Below are positions 46,646-59,600 of a stretch of 64,000 nucleotides of DNA, in pieces. Source of the stretch: Cytidiella melzeri (Eukaryota; Basidiomycota; Agaricomycetes; Polyporales; Irpicaceae); NCBI GenBank assembly GCA_022592445.1, contig JABYQR010000031.1, forward strand, positions 124,001-188,000, read 5' to 3'. The notes below the pieces were generated by a model that was given only the letters and a program-made list of their open reading frames with translations, ran no database searches and was not told the origin of the DNA. Positions within the stretch are counted from its first letter, which is position 1; the number at the start of each line of letters is the position of its first letter. Made by a program: the position numbers and the translations under genes.

Positions 46646-49442
46646 TTATAGCAGCTTGGTCACAACACCAAGGCCCTACACAGGGGTAAGTCAACACATC
46701 AACCTCATGCGAAGCAACAAAGCGCTCACCTTTGTCTTTCCTTCTCTGAAAAGCAGCTTCATACCTTCTTTGAGAAACTCGGGCTGTGAAATGAACTCAA
46801 ATGTCACTGTGGCCCGATCCCCGGTCCGTAGAATGCCTTGGGGGTTGTCCATGTCGATGATCCGCACAGTCTGTCGGATAGCCTAGACAACCAGGTAAAC
46901 GGGGTACACATGGACGGTTAACACAGGGGAAACTCACCCCACAATGGAGCATAGCCTTGCATCGCCATACTCGTCAGACCATCAAGCAATGCACAGCTTT
47001 CAAGACGCGTACCTGGTAATTCTTCTGCAGGGTAGTGTTGTGACTAGACCCTGGTCAGTACCTTGGTCCAGTAGCAGCGTAACAAGAGCTTACTAAAGAA
47101 TTAAAACCGTTCCTTCGAACTGCCGTGTAGCTTTCGTATTGAAATTCAATCTCTGTACTCCCGCAGCCAACAGTTCACTTACCTCGAGGTTGTGTTTCAG
47201 TTTTATGCACGATCACCTGCCCTTTCCTGATGTTCGCCCGACGTACACGCTTCAACGCAAGTGAGACACTCTGCCCAGCCTCCGCTGAATTGACCGGTGC
47301 TCTGCGTGCATGATTTTAGAGAGTAAATAAGTGTATCTAAATCAGCACTCACCGTTTCCGCTGGATAGTCTTGACGACAGTACTCTCAAACTTGCCGTTG
47401 GAATCGGGCCCGTACATGATAGCCTCCCCTGCTTTTATTCGTCCAGCGTTTAAGATACCATCGACGACCGTCCCAACGTAAGGCACAGACCTACACGTTG
47501 CGCGAACCAGGTCAAAGTTCTATTTATCATAGAGCGAGGTGGTGTTCTAATAAACTTACCAAACTTCAGTGATGCAGTACTACGCAGGCATGAACAAATC
47601 AACAACATATTGGTTCGCAAAGTACTGTGGACGTACCTCAAGAGGCTGGTCAGGCATGAATTTCTCCGTATCACCCTCGCTCGAGGGCAGCAGATTGAGG
47701 AATGTCCGTAGCTATTTATGGCAAGGAAATGCGTAAGAACAAACACTCACGTCACGTTGATGTAAGATTTAGGTTGTCCAGCTGTCACAGTTAATACGGA
47801 GACCCGTAAAAGCTGCACAACCTGACATGACGTCACTCACAAAGTTTAAGCCCTCGCCAGTAACATTGCTCAATTCGAATATAGGGCATAATCTGTCTAT
47901 TTGTCAGTGAACAGTGAGAGATCATTGAGATGAATGCTGACCGCTCTTTCGCAAACACCTCTGCCACTTCTACGGCGCACTCCATAGATTTGACGAAAAC
48001 AGGCTTTTTCCTGAGTTGCTGAGTAAATCACAATGCTTGCAAGAAATCAGGAAGCTTGCCGTACCGACAACCAGGGCTCTTGAGAATCTTTGTAACTTGG
48101 TTAATGGTCTCCGCACGCTTATTTGGCGGAGTCATGTCAATCTGTAGAGCATATTCACGTGAGCACCTGCCTGATGCCACATAGCGTGCCAGATCAACAT
48201 ACCTTCGTTATGCAGACAACCACGGGGACATTCAAAGCCAGCGAAATTGCCAGGTGCTCTTTCGACATACCAATTAAGCCTGCGTTTGCACCTACTATAA
48301 GCACAACACACGAGGGAGCCCCAGAGGTTAGACCGTAGAGAGTCGTCTTCAAGTACCTCTCATGACCAGCGAGATCGATGAAGGAGACTATTTTCGCAGC
48401 CTGGACACATATCGTCTCCCAGCTCATCTTCTCGTGCCGTATCGCCTCCACGTCATTCGAAAGCGTTGCTGTGGGAAGAATGGGCTCGCCATTCGGACCG
48501 AAACCTAATATCTGGAAGCAAGGAAGTATGGGAATACGCCCATGATCATTGTAGGACGGTTACTTACCTCCATACCCACGCTGGATGTTCGACCACTCTC
48601 CACTTCATGTTTATGTCTGAATAGGCTTACTCGTGCCCGTCCTCGACCATCGTCCAAAGCACCTAGGGACCCAGGTTCAGGGATATCCGGTGTGGGTGCA
48701 AGTTATGTATGAGTGCGAACCTCGCGTTAAAACACCTAGGGTTGTTGACTTTCCGCTGTCCACATTACCCACAACTGCACATCGTACCTCTGGAGTCAGA
48801 GTTACGGAAGGCGGTGGCAATCGAAGGAGATATGCGGCGCGACAGGGATCTTGTGTGTGGATATATAATGTCGACATCTATGTGATTTTGTTCGTTATTT
48901 GTGCCAAGAATGAACAGTGAGTAATACCTTGGCACCAAGCTCGTCAGCCGCGACAGCTAATCGTGCGGAGATAGTCTTCAGCTCTTCTGATGACACCGAC
49001 TCTCCAACGGCACCGTCTTCGGCTGTGATGAGTTCCCCTGAGAACAATTGCTCGTGCTGAGGTCGTGAGCCAATTCTGAATATATATTCGCCTCGATTAT
49101 GCGTCAACAGAGCTGCCACTTGATCTCGAGCCTCGTCGCTCTGATCATCTAGGAGTAGAAACTAGGAGTGTACATCCTTTGAGCACTATGGTGGATGGAT
49201 GCACATGAACGCACCTGTATTGAGCACTCGTCTCTCGTCTCAGAAAATGTTGGCTTGCCCTCGAATTCAGTATACGGAGGGGGTGCCTCATTGGTGTCGA
49301 CCCCGGTCGCCTTGCCCTCTGTCTTCTTTGCGTCCTTCTCCTTCGCTTTCACCGCTAGCTCATGCACTTGCGCTCTCTGCTTGAGTACCTCACGGTGATG
49401 TATCTCGTCGATCTCGGTTTGGAATGTCCGTAGGCTGGTCAT
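46646..49442 (-). CDS. GTPBP1/GP-1-like translational GTPase
   Basis: GTPBP1 and GTPBP2 are EF-Tu-like GTPases linked to ribosome rescue and mRNA turnover in animals. Seventeen exons give 613 aa: 49442-49215, 49161-48928, 48877-48721, 48662-48568, 48511-48203, 48141-48065, 48010-47942, 47892-47841, 47711-47637, 47579-47560, 47490-47353, 47301-47183, 47130-47094, 47043-47013, 46955-46938, 46882-46730 and 46675-46646. GTPase motifs are G1 GNVDSGKST, the signature [17 protein letters not shown] (G2), G3 DLAGH and G4 in ITKID. Domain 2 has [12 protein letters not shown], and the C-terminal barrel has [11 protein letters not shown] and [16 protein letters not shown]. Exons of 20 and 18 nt (CITEVW and AMLHCG regions) are required to keep frame. 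The first 75 residues are acidic and Lys-rich. Confidence 0.9.
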
Positions 49443-50083
49443 GATGACGATAGTATGAGGAATAAGGTGCCTTGAGCTGGATTCAGAGACCTTATAGTCG
49501 CAGTTGAGCCGAGTCAGAACCGAGTCAGGTAGGTGCTCAGGCCAAGCTGAATGATTGCGAGGCGAATGTGACTCGCCAACTGGGCCTACTAGTAGCAACT
49601 TCAAGAGTCACAACGTCAATGGACACCAGTGACAGTCCAATACAAGGCTAGCATAGCGCCTCACTCACGAGCTATAGTATTGGTGAACGGGTGTTGTTCT
49701 CGCACACGTCTCGAGGGTCGGCGTTGAGTTGCAGTGCTCAGCACTAGCAGGGCTAGCCATGGTAGTTTCCGCCCTGGCCCCTGAGCTCATTACTGTATGG
49801 CCAGCAACGTGGCCGACCTGCTTATGGGCGCTACAGATGGCGCCTAAAAGCTACCACGACCTGAACACGCCGAGCAGCGACCACAGCTTGCTGGAGGGCG
49901 GGCAACTCGCAAGACCCCAACGAAAGGCTGCCCAAGGGATTCAAAAGTAATAAAGTTATCATATCGATACCCGATACCCCCCACGTCGATCAAAATACAA
50001 CCATCTACTTGAAAGCAGACTTGGACTGGTTTCTCCGAGTGGCACTCAGTCTCCTCACCACACATAATAGACTGCTTGTTATA
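49443..50083. other. Divergent intergenic region
   Basis: About 0.64 kb separates the GTPase and the coiled-coil gene and should hold both promoters. I see no gene. Confidence 0.4.
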
Positions 50084-52149
50084 ATGCATTCTCCAGGACC
50101 CTCCCATATCATAACGATAACCGGGACGGTTGTCGGCCTCTTGGACCCTACGCAGGCGACGCGTTTGCTGAGCGCACCAGGTTCAAGGCTTTCTTTTGCC
50201 ACCTTTCACCCAAGAACTGCCTCCGCTGGTTCGCGACAGCTATCTACTCAGGACGAACTATGTAGTCAGAAACGTGTAGTCATTGAGACCCTTCCCAGTG
50301 GGGAAAACTTTTGGAGATGGGTACCGCGCGCGAAAGGAGTGGATACTGTCGCAGGGGAAGGGACATGGCCCAGAGTTATCAACATCTGCGGGTACGTGAC
50401 ATTCATATCTCTCATCTATGTGGTAGTAACGATCGTTGTTGACTAGCCAAGCTGTCGAGTGCTCGCAAGAGCAATGGGACATTTACAAGCTAGACACCGA
50501 ATATGAGTGCATTGTCCGACCCTCCCCCGAGCTGACCACAATCACGCGTCGAGAACCGCAACAAACAGCTGAATCGACAGAAAGTTTCCCTACGGACATG
50601 AGTCGTCACAAACGGCGCGTCGAAGATGAATTCGAAGACTCCATGCCTCAGACGAAGAAGAAACGCCCCATCCTCGTGGAGACTGAGGTGGAAGGCGATA
50701 GCGACGACGACGACGACACAGACTCAGATGAGGAGGACGCGGTGGAGGAAATGATTATTGACGATGCGATGCCTGGTGTATGGAACGAGAGGAAGAGGCA
50801 GTTTCGCGAGCAGGTGAACAAAAGCAGGAAAAGAAGGAGGGAGAAAACAGCCGCGAAGAGCAGAAAACTCTCCCAGCCAAGAGACCCTCAAGATGCCTCG
50901 GACCTGAGCATGATTGACCTGACAATTGACGAAGCGCAAACCCCAACACCCCCTAATTCTATCACCTCACAGGCATCTACGGCTTTCTCTCAAACGTCCA
51001 CAGCCTTTTCCCAGACTTCAGCGCCATCGAACATGCATTCCACCGGTTCTCAGAAGCATGCCACACACTTCTTTGTCAAACGTTCTGCTGAACCTGCTGA
51101 AGCACAAGTCGCTCCGACCAAACGCACTCGTACGCGCTCCCCTTCACCCACGTTTGCCAAGAAGTTCCACCCTGAGATGAAAGAAGTGTACAAGAGGAAG
51201 AAGCAGGAGCTCCAGAAGTCGAGGATGCGTAAGGGGATGGAGAGGTTGACAAAACGTAAGGAAGCACAGCAACGCGCGTTGGAAGAAGCCATCCGTGCGT
51301 CGGCTCAGCCTACTTTCACTTCTTCGGTTATACAACCCAATGGTAAGTACATTGATTGGTGCATCTGTCACTTTGCTCATAGTCTATCTTGAAGCCGATC
51401 ACATACGGTTTGACCGTACTACGTCCTCACACTCTCCGCCTCAGCGCCCGAACGGCGTGGAGGACCCAATCAGTCTGGAAGAGAAGATCCGGCGCATGGC
51501 CGAAATCAACGCCTACGAGGAGGCTCGTGTTGCAAAGGAGATAGAACGCCAGAGGGCAGAACAAGCTAATCAAGAGAGGCAGCGCAAACAAGAAGAGCTC
51601 CGCGCACGCGAGAAAATTCGGCTTGAAAGGGAGGCCCGAGAGAGAGCAGCAGAGTTGGAGAGGCGGAGACAACTTCAGCAAGAAGAGCAGGAGAGGCGGA
51701 AGAGGGAACAGGAGCGGGAGGAACTTCGAAGAAAGACGCAGCAGCAGCAGGATCGATGGTCGTATGGGCCTTGGACGACACAACGTGCTCTTGAACGGTA
51801 CAAGGTGCTTTCGGAGGCTTTCGACGCCGCCCAGTTCACGCCCGAGAATCCCATCACGTTCTTGACTGTTCCTTGGCCCGTGCTGCACAAGCCGACGAAG
51901 TTTACGATAGAAGACGTCGACTGGGGTGCGGTAGAAGGGTTCTTCAAGGCTGTCCGCTCGCATATGCGTAGCCAGGACTACAATGCTCTCGTCGAGAAGA
52001 GTCATCGCAGGTTTCACCCAGATCGATGGCGTGCGAGAAGAGTATTGCAAAGTGTCCAAGACGACGATTTGAAGGCATGTTTAGAAGTCGCTGCGAACAC
52101 GGTCGCGCAGGCGCTGACTCCGCTATGGAGAGAGGTGAAGAGTTCATGA
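50084..52149 (+). CDS. Nuclear-type coiled-coil protein with J-like HPDRW C-terminus (possibly NFKBIL1-like)
   Basis: Exons 50084-50391, 50447-51342 and 51383-52149 give 656 aa. The N-terminal 150 residues (MHSPGPSHIITITGTVVGLL) are unrecognised. Then comes an acidic, Lys/Arg-rich disordered region with nuclear-localisation-like clusters (KKKRPI, KRKRRRE-like) and SerThr-rich repeats (TAFSQTS). A long charged coiled coil follows (about 430-530, IERQRAEQANQERQRKQEEL). The C-terminal globular part has YGPWTTQRALERYKVL, TFLTVPWPVL and SHRRFHPDRWRARR. The coil followed by a J-domain-like HPDRW resembles the C-terminus of NFKBIL1, a splicing-linked protein, but I lack a search to prove it. Intron 2 is only 40 nt, near the lower limit, yet has GTAAGT and TAG ends and restores frame. 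Confidence 0.7.
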
Positions 52150-52561
52150 TTTATTGGGTTAATACAGGTACGACGTGTGTGGAAGGATATATCAAGTGTA
52201 TTGTTACTGTTTAACCATCTTATTCATTTCTATATTCATCGGTGGCACGTCGGTTGGATTCCCTCGCTTCGGTACGTGCTCTCGTTCCTCTCCATTGCTA
52301 CCAGCGGAGGCATGGCCACTTGTGACCCCCACTCGCTGTTTTTTAATGTGAGTCTAGCTCCTTGTAGATTTGAGCGTTGAATCTTTAGAATGGACACGCA
52401 CTCTCGTTGCAACATTCTCCGAGTCCGACGACCATGGAACAACCTCGCCAATGGGAGGAGCCTGACTTCATCCTCCATTTATCCATCATTCCTCCGATCC
52501 TGTCATATAGTGCAAGACCTAATTTTACGGGCAGCTGAGACACCCTCCTCGAAAAGCGAAC
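52150..52561. other. Intergenic region before the CBM1 gene
   Basis: This stretch of 0.4 kb holds the terminator of the coiled-coil gene and the CBM1 gene promoter. I see no gene. Confidence 0.4.
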
Positions 52562-53395
52562 ATGAAGACCATCGCATTCGTCGCTGTTTTGTCCTGCCTG
52601 ATTCTTAGGGTGGTGGCCCAGGCCCAAGAATGGGGACAGTGTGGCGGGATTGGCTGGTATGTGTGCTTATATTCTACTGGACACTACAGAGAAGTCAATA
52701 CTCCTATAGGAGTGGTGCTACTACCTGTGTCTCGGGTACCGTGTGCACGACACTGAACGCCTGTAGGATACCTTCTTTCGACTGGGGATCGAGACACACG
52801 CTTAACATTTACACACAGACTACTCCCAGTGCATCCCAGGAGCAGCGTCGAGTGTTCCTACTACCTCGTCAGGCGTCACATCCTCTGGTACACCTACGCC
52901 GCCCCCCACGACCACATCTAGTGGTCCCACCCCCACCGGCTCCCAGATCCGCGCCGTCAACGACCCTGTTTTCCACTTCTACCTCCAAGAATACGGTACG
53001 TGCAAAGATTGCCGATAATTTTTACATGCTTGGCTGATTATGGAAACAAAATCATGTCAGAGGGCCAAGTCATGCTCGGCCCAGAGGCGTCTTCAGGTTA
53101 TTTCACGATCAGCGGCGGCACAATCCAGCTAACTGGTGCAACTCCTCTGTTTCTCAATGAAGACACCGCCGCTTCGACGTCGTACAAGCCGCTGACGTTC
53201 AACTCCACTGCCATAACCACTGACTGGCAACTGGAAGGAGACACGATTATTACTACTACTCCGAGAGAGCTCAACTTTATGGCCTGCGCGACTAGCGATG
53301 CCAATTACTACACTGTATCCTTGCAGACGGGCAACGACATGCCAGCGGGCGAGTCGTGCTCGATGCAGTCTCTGCATTTGCCATGTCTTTGTTAA
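52562..53395 (+). CDS. Secreted protein with N-terminal CBM1 cellulose-binding module
   Basis: Four exons (52562-52656, 52710-52762, 52819-52995, 53061-53395) give 219 aa. A signal peptide (MKTIAFVAVLSCLILRVVAQ) is followed by a full family 1 carbohydrate-binding module, WGQCGGIGWSGATTC plus VCTTLNAYYSQC, with the aromatic residues that stack on cellulose and four Cys. A Ser/Thr/Pro linker (about 60-95) leads to a C-terminal domain starting AVNDPVFHFYLQEYEG. It contains GPEASSGYFTISGGTIQL and ends ESCSMQSLHLPCLC. I do not recognise an active site in that domain; similar CBM1 proteins of unknown function occur in wood-decay fungi. It probably acts on or reports cellulose outside the cell. The CBM1 is split over three exons. 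Confidence 0.85.
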
Positions 53396-53753
53396 ACAAC
53401 TGTGTAACATTCTCTTCCGAAACAGCTATATCACTGTGCTATGCAGCTACACTGCCTTTCTGCGACGCGACGCGTCGCAACGCGATCACGTGCTGAGAAA
53501 AGTATGATGTCATGAATGCTAGAGCACGTATCCGGGCTCTGCTCACCCAATGCCGCTGCGCTCGATGTCTGCGGCTTACGAACCTGTGCCATGTCAGAGA
53601 GTGACCCGCCACTAGAGACGAATGAGGAATGAGGAGCGGGGCGCTGGTGCGCAAGTGTACTATATACGGAATACCCGCCTTGGATTCAAGATCACGGCCT
53701 GGCACAGGGGCAACCTGTCGGTTGCTCACTCCGTGCCAGTTCGTCTGATTGAC
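53396..53753 (+). promoter_or_regulatory. Intergenic region with TATA box of the chitinase gene
   Basis: TATATA at 53661-53666 (in GTGTACTATATACGG) lies about 90 bp before the chosen chitinase start. It argues against the upstream in-frame ATG at 53622. No gene is seen in the remaining part. Confidence 0.5.
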
Positions 53754-55470
53754 ATGCCAACTGACGAGCATATATCAACAAGAGACTTTCGACCTGCAAA
53801 AGTTCGTCTGAACCTCTTACCTCTCCACAAAGTCGTCGCAATCTCTGTTGCATTCTGCTTGGTATCCTTAGCCTCGTTCAAAGCCGGCCAGTGGTCAGTA
53901 AAACCACAACCACACTTTCTTCCCGTTCAAAAGCCAGTTCTTGCATCTTCAGGAGCAAATACAGAACTTGAATCTGTTGCAAAGTCACCGTCGGAAGACG
54001 TCGATATGCCTGGCAGTGGAAAGTACAGCGTTGGATAGTGAGTAGTACCGTCTGAGTTGTTGCATGAATCATCTCATACCGCGCATAGCTTTGTGAACTG
54101 GTAATGCAGTTTAGTCTCCTCTATATAGAGCTCTGAGCTCAAATTGAGATACGCAGGGGCATCTATGGGCGCAAATACCCTCCCTCACTGATTCCCGTTC
54201 AAGACTTAACGTACGTGTCTACTCTCTCAATCGACTGGTGAGGGCTAATTGAGAAGCAGACACATTCTATATGCGTTTGCCAACCTGAAAGCCGATACAG
54301 GTGAAGTTGTCTTGTCCGACACATGGGCGGACCAAGAAATCCATTACCCCGGCGATTCGTGGAGCGACACGGGAAAGAACTTGTATGGTAATTTCAAGGC
54401 CATATACAAATTGAAGAAAGAACATCGGCATCTCAAAGTCATACTCTCGATCGGAGGCTGGACTTACTCCAATAACTTCCATCCCATCGTCGTAAATTCA
54501 CAACTGCGAGCGGGATTCGTCGTGTCTGCCATTCGGCTCGTTGAAGATAACGGCCTGGACGGGCTTGACATAGACTATGAATACCCTCAGAACGAACAAC
54601 AAGCGCGAGGCTACGTTGACCTCTTGAGAGAGCTGCGGCACGGTTTAGATGAATATGCACAAAGAAAAGGAGCGAAATATAAGTTCCTCCTCACCGTATG
54701 TTCCCATTGACATTCCGATACCATAGTCATGCTCACGTCCCTCCAGATTGCCGCCCCTTGCGGTCCCGACAGTTACAAGAAGCTGCTTGTACGCGAGATG
54801 GACCAGTATCTCGATTTTTGGAATATGATGGCGTATGACTTCGGTGAGTACGGGCTGCCTCTGACCCTGTCTCGCAATCACCTGACCCACCGACGCAGCG
54901 GGTTCTTGGGACAAGGTAGCGAACCACCAGGCAAATGTCTTTGGAGGTCCGATGAATGCGTCTGAGGCCATCGGGTACTACATCTCTCATGGGGTACCCC
55001 GCGACAAGATCATCATGGGTATTCCGCTCTACGGTCGATCGTTCATGAACACCGATGGACCAGGTACGCCGTTCCAGGGAATTGGCCAGGGAAGCTGGGA
55101 GCAGGGTGTGTATGATTACCGTGCTCTACCTCTTCCTGGCTCGGAAGTCCATCTCGACTCGTATTCAAAGGCAAGCTTTTCGTACAATCCTCGAACGAAG
55201 GAGATGGTCAGCTACGATTCTGAAGAGGTAGGTCGATGGAAAGGCGAGTGGATCAGGAAAGAGGGCTTGGGTGGTAGCATGTTCTGGGAGTTGAGTGGAG
55301 ACAAGGGATCTGAGAGGAAGGAGATGGAGGGTGGACCAGGGAAAGACCCTCAACCTGGCCGGAGTCTGGTGGCAGTGGTCCAAGAGGCCATGGGACCCTT
55401 AGATCAAACGCCGAACTGGTTGCGCTACGAAGGAAGTCAATTTGACAACATGAAAGCAGGCATGGAATGA
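53754..55470 (+). CDS. GH18 chitinase with N-terminal membrane anchor
   Basis: GH18 chitinases hydrolyse beta-1,4 bonds of chitin. Exons 53754-54037, 54089-54100, 54157-54210, 54260-54695, 54747-54843 and 54899-55470 give 484 aa. The N-terminus has about 26 polar residues and then one hydrophobic helix (VVAISVAFCLVSLASF, about 28-43) with no obvious cleavage site, so a type II membrane protein is likely. The barrel starts GYFVNWGIYGRKYPP; the SxGG motif is SIGGWTYS and the catalytic motif is DGLDIDYE with Glu224 as the acid. NMMAYDF and GIPLYGRSF are further hallmarks, and FWELSGDKG lies near the end. Exon 2 is 12 nt, encoding part of FVNW. The last 60 residues are an extra charged tail. A wall-remodelling role at the cell surface is inferred. 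Confidence 0.9.
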
Positions 55471-56649
55471 AGGTTCTGGTATAGCCACCTTTTCTCCAGA
55501 TAGTCAACGCTCTATTCAATGACAGCAGCATCTCCATGCAGGACACATACATAACATAATCTCATTATAGGATTCTATGTGCAGGCCATCGTGTACGTCG
55601 TGCATGTTCTAAACCTACTTTGCTTCAATCTTGCAGCCCCAAACCGTACTCGTACAACTGCTTTGAGGATGGAAACGCAGATAAGCTGTGTGCTCTGTGA
55701 TCTCTGTTACCATTCCCTTGGTGCTCGAATGAACCAGCCGGATATCTTACCCTGCATGACTCGTGTTTCTCCGTAAGTACACGCTGGTTATGTTATCTAT
55801 GCTCAAAAGGTTAACCAGGGTCTGGCGCAGTGGGTCCCCGTGTCCCTCTCATCTCGCAGTCGGCGAGGGATCTGGCGTTCCAATCCAAAAGTCAAGCTCA
55901 AACCGAGGCACTCAACCTGAACCAAGCAACTTTCGTACGCTTCACATTGTATACCGCACGAGTCTTGTTCTGGGACTGAACTGCATCGCTTTCCTTGCAC
56001 GTTGTGCACACGTTTGATAGCTAACTTCCATCGCCCCCGGTCGAAGAGTCAGCATTGTACGCAGGCAATATCGAAACACGTTGAGTCCTCGTTCGGCGTG
56101 CAGACGCGCTACTGAGTCGTCTTCTCGTGCGAAACAAGGAAGTGCCATGTCGTGTTATAGCTCCCTGCGACACTTGTTTCACAGCGCCAGTCCGCCTTGT
56201 GGCCCCTAGCCCTCGATGTTGGCATTGCCACCCTCTGACTGACAGTGACAGCAGGCCGTAAGCCGCTGTACATGTCAAATTATTCATACAACATCTCTTA
56301 CCGCGGAAGCCGCAGATGAACCTCGAACTAAATGATAAGATTTTGAAAGAGAATCACATTCTTGGTTTTGTTAGTACATGCAGTACGCTAGCTATCGTGT
56401 CCAACAGTAGTAAGTACATGAGCAATATATCAGATAAAATAGCACGTAGTACAAGGTATCACATCGTGAACAAGCTCGTGAAGTATCATCATCATGACGT
56501 GAAAGGTTCATTGGTTCCTGGCGAACAACGCACGGCGCCAGGGGCCTAAACCGACTGCGCTGGCTTCATCAGTAGCAGTGCCTCATGCATCTCAAGAATG
56601 CCTCGTGCAGCAGGCGTTCCTGCATAGATCGCGCCCCGGCTCCGGCAAC
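55471..56649. other. Convergent intergenic region without recognised genes
   Basis: About 1.2 kb lies between the chitinase and kinase 3' ends. Only short open frames occur, none with a family motif. The stretch 56310-56470 is AT-rich. Confidence 0.4.
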
Positions 56650-59600
56650 TCACATTGAGATCGCTCGGCCTTTCCCAACCTCATGAGCGCCACGGAGGGT
56701 GGAACGTCCCCGACCGGGTTCTTCGTGGCCATAGGTGTTGGGCTCTGGATCGAAGGCTTTATCCGCCCTCACGTAACTAATCGCGCGAGGACTTTTATGG
56801 GTAAACCCGGCAAAAGCCAACGCTTTGCGCACTTCGAGGATTTCTTGTCCGTGCACTTTATCCCGCAGCAGCGGATCTCGAGTGGCATCCGCAGGTGCGC
56901 CGTTCGCCGGCGCGAGAGGCTTTTCAGTTGCAAAGGGGGTTAGCCAAGATAAGCACAGCAAAAGCGGGTACTTTAGCTGCGTACCTCGGCTGGAATGTCA
57001 TCATCAAAATGACGTGTATCCTCCGGGTTGCGTAATTCAGGTCGGTACGGCGCGGGATACAGATGCATGTCGTCCCAGTCAATACCGCGGAACCAAGGGT
57101 GGGCCTATGCGTCAAAGAATTAGGCTGTACTCGACATCGTGTTCGGAGACAGGACAGAAATTGCTTAGCGTCCTACTTTGATCAAATGCGCGCCGTCCAC
57201 GCTCCCCGACACCCCGGCAGGTGCGATGAAACCGCTCCGCCTTGCTTGTGCGACCAACGCATCGGGCCTGTTGACTGACGCGGAGCTTTGTGACCCGAGT
57301 CGATCCTCCGGTTCGCACAACAGTTGTTCCATGAGGCTAATGCCTTCTCGCGAGACTCTGGGGCGTGGGGGGAACTTGAGCGACTGCTTCCAGTTAAGGA
57401 TCTTCTGCCTCGTTACATGCCGCTGAATGTCACGAGTGACGATGACGATCATGGCACCCGTCATGGTGTAGGTGAGATGATGGCTCGTTCGAAGTGAACA
57501 TAGCACGTACCGAGTTACTGACGAATGGAGGGAAGCTGCGAAAAGCGGTGAGCTAGGGAGTTATTGGAGCTGTGCAGGATGCCTTACCCGTAAAGACACT
57601 CGAACATGATCACGCCAAGACTCCACCAATCGCAGGAGTAAGAGTATCCGTGCCCCCGAATAACCTCGGGCGACACTGATGAAAACGGCAACATCAGCAT
57701 CGATCGACAGTAATTGAGGATAGGGGAGAGCTTACTGTAAGAGTTGGTACCACAGCTGCACACATAGCGGACGGTAGGGTCAATTTTGACTTGTCACGAG
57801 GCAGATTCCACGCACTTACACTGAGTATGCCAACTGTCATTGAGTCAAGGCAGATGTGAGCTTTCATGTCACTTAATTCTGGAAACAGCAGGATCACACC
57901 TTTCTACTGTTCTTTTCCCGCCAGGTGAAGATCCCTCCCTTTCCATCGCCACCCATGAGGCGTTCAACATCCTTTCGATCCATGCGCCTTGTCCTCGTGC
58001 CATCCGCGGGAGAGTTGCGGGATTCCAAATCAATTCCGTACTTGTGGAGAAGGTGTAGACGTTGCTGCTCGTAATCTGCCATTGATTCGAAATGAAACGT
58101 CAGGTCTTTGGAAGGGCAACAAGGGCTCAGGCCAAACATACAGGAGGTATCGTGCGCCCAATGAAGGTCCGTGCTGTACGGGTCCAAACGGGGGAGGCGT
58201 CAGGTTTTTTGACAAGGATTTGCAAAATACAAAAGGCTCACGCAAGACCAAAGTCACTCAGTCTGATATGTCCGTCGGGGGTAAACAAAAAATTCTGACA
58301 GAACATGGAGTCAGTCAAACGATAAGGTGATTTATGAAAGAGAAATGAAAGATAGCTCCGCAGTAGACCCACATCTGGCTTTATGTCACGGTGGATGAAC
58401 CCAAGCTTGTGACACGATTCAATGGCGAGTATCATCTTGGAACAAAAGGTGTTAGCTGGACCGCGCTCCCGACAAAAAGCGCATGTTGCGATAGGCACGA
58501 ACCTCCGCGACATAAAATCGTGCAAAATCTTCTTCAAATATGTCCCGTTCAATCAGCAGATTGAGGAGGTCACCACCGCCCATGTACTCCAGTATCTGGG
58601 GAAATGAAGTGATATATGAGATGGCATCCCAAAGTACAATGTCTATATGTCAAGCCTGGGACTGACTTACAAGATACAAGTGGTCACGGTCTTGAAAACT
58701 ATAGTGAAGTCTGACAATCCATTCAGCCCCTCTCGGGGTGTTCACGAGGGAGGCCGACTTCAAAACGTCTCTTTCAGCGCGAACATGCCCTTCTTGACCT
58801 TTGCGCAACATATCCGTCTTTCTCAGCTAGAATATCAGAAATAAAGGATATTAGCGGATCAAATAAGGAAATGAGCGTGTCAACAAGTTGATGGGTATGC
58901 TTGCCTGCTTCATTGCAAATAGTTGCCCTGTAGAGCGCTCACGTACGAGAGAGACCACGCCGAAGGCTCCTGCGGTGACAATGCAGGGTACCGTCAGCGG
59001 GAAGACTCGGTAGACCGTGAAAACATACCGTGACCAATTGTTTTCAGTTTCACAAACGCAGTGACATCAACCTTCTGCCGGCGTTCTCGAAGATAGTCGG
59101 TCTCATTCTGGCGCCATCTAGAACGCAGATATTCCTTCTGTACTTCACTCAACTGCATGTTGGTCATATCTTTCTCCATCGCAACTCTCCTCTGTTCCCG
59201 CGAAGGCGTGTGACGAAGGAGAGGGAAGTATAGATTTTCGAAATAGATCTTCGCGGCGACTGCCTTCTCCAAGGTAGCCAGGGAAGGTGTGATCGGCCTG
59301 GGGGGTGTGGGGAGAGGACGCGAGGTAGGTGGAGGAGACCTCTCGAGACTCCGGCTACCTGGTCCATCTTCTTCGACGTGCTCATGATGCACAGGGAGAC
59401 CAGCAGCCCATCGTAGAGTAGACCCGCCGGGCTTCCCCAGTTGACCCGGCGTCCTAGGGGAAGTTGGCGTGACAGAGGTAACAGGAACGTTCTCTCTCGC
59501 GGCAGTTGTGATTGTAGATGATGTGGATGAGCTCATGCCATTGACGACGCGGAGAGGTGGCAATTGTCTGTCCGCTGTCAACTGGCTTGGTGTCGGTTTG

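Noticed and set aside
51427..52059. 210-codon minus-strand open frame rich in Leu
   Set aside because: It is antisense to the Arg/Glu-rich coiled coil, whose complement reads as Leu/Pro; no motif is present.
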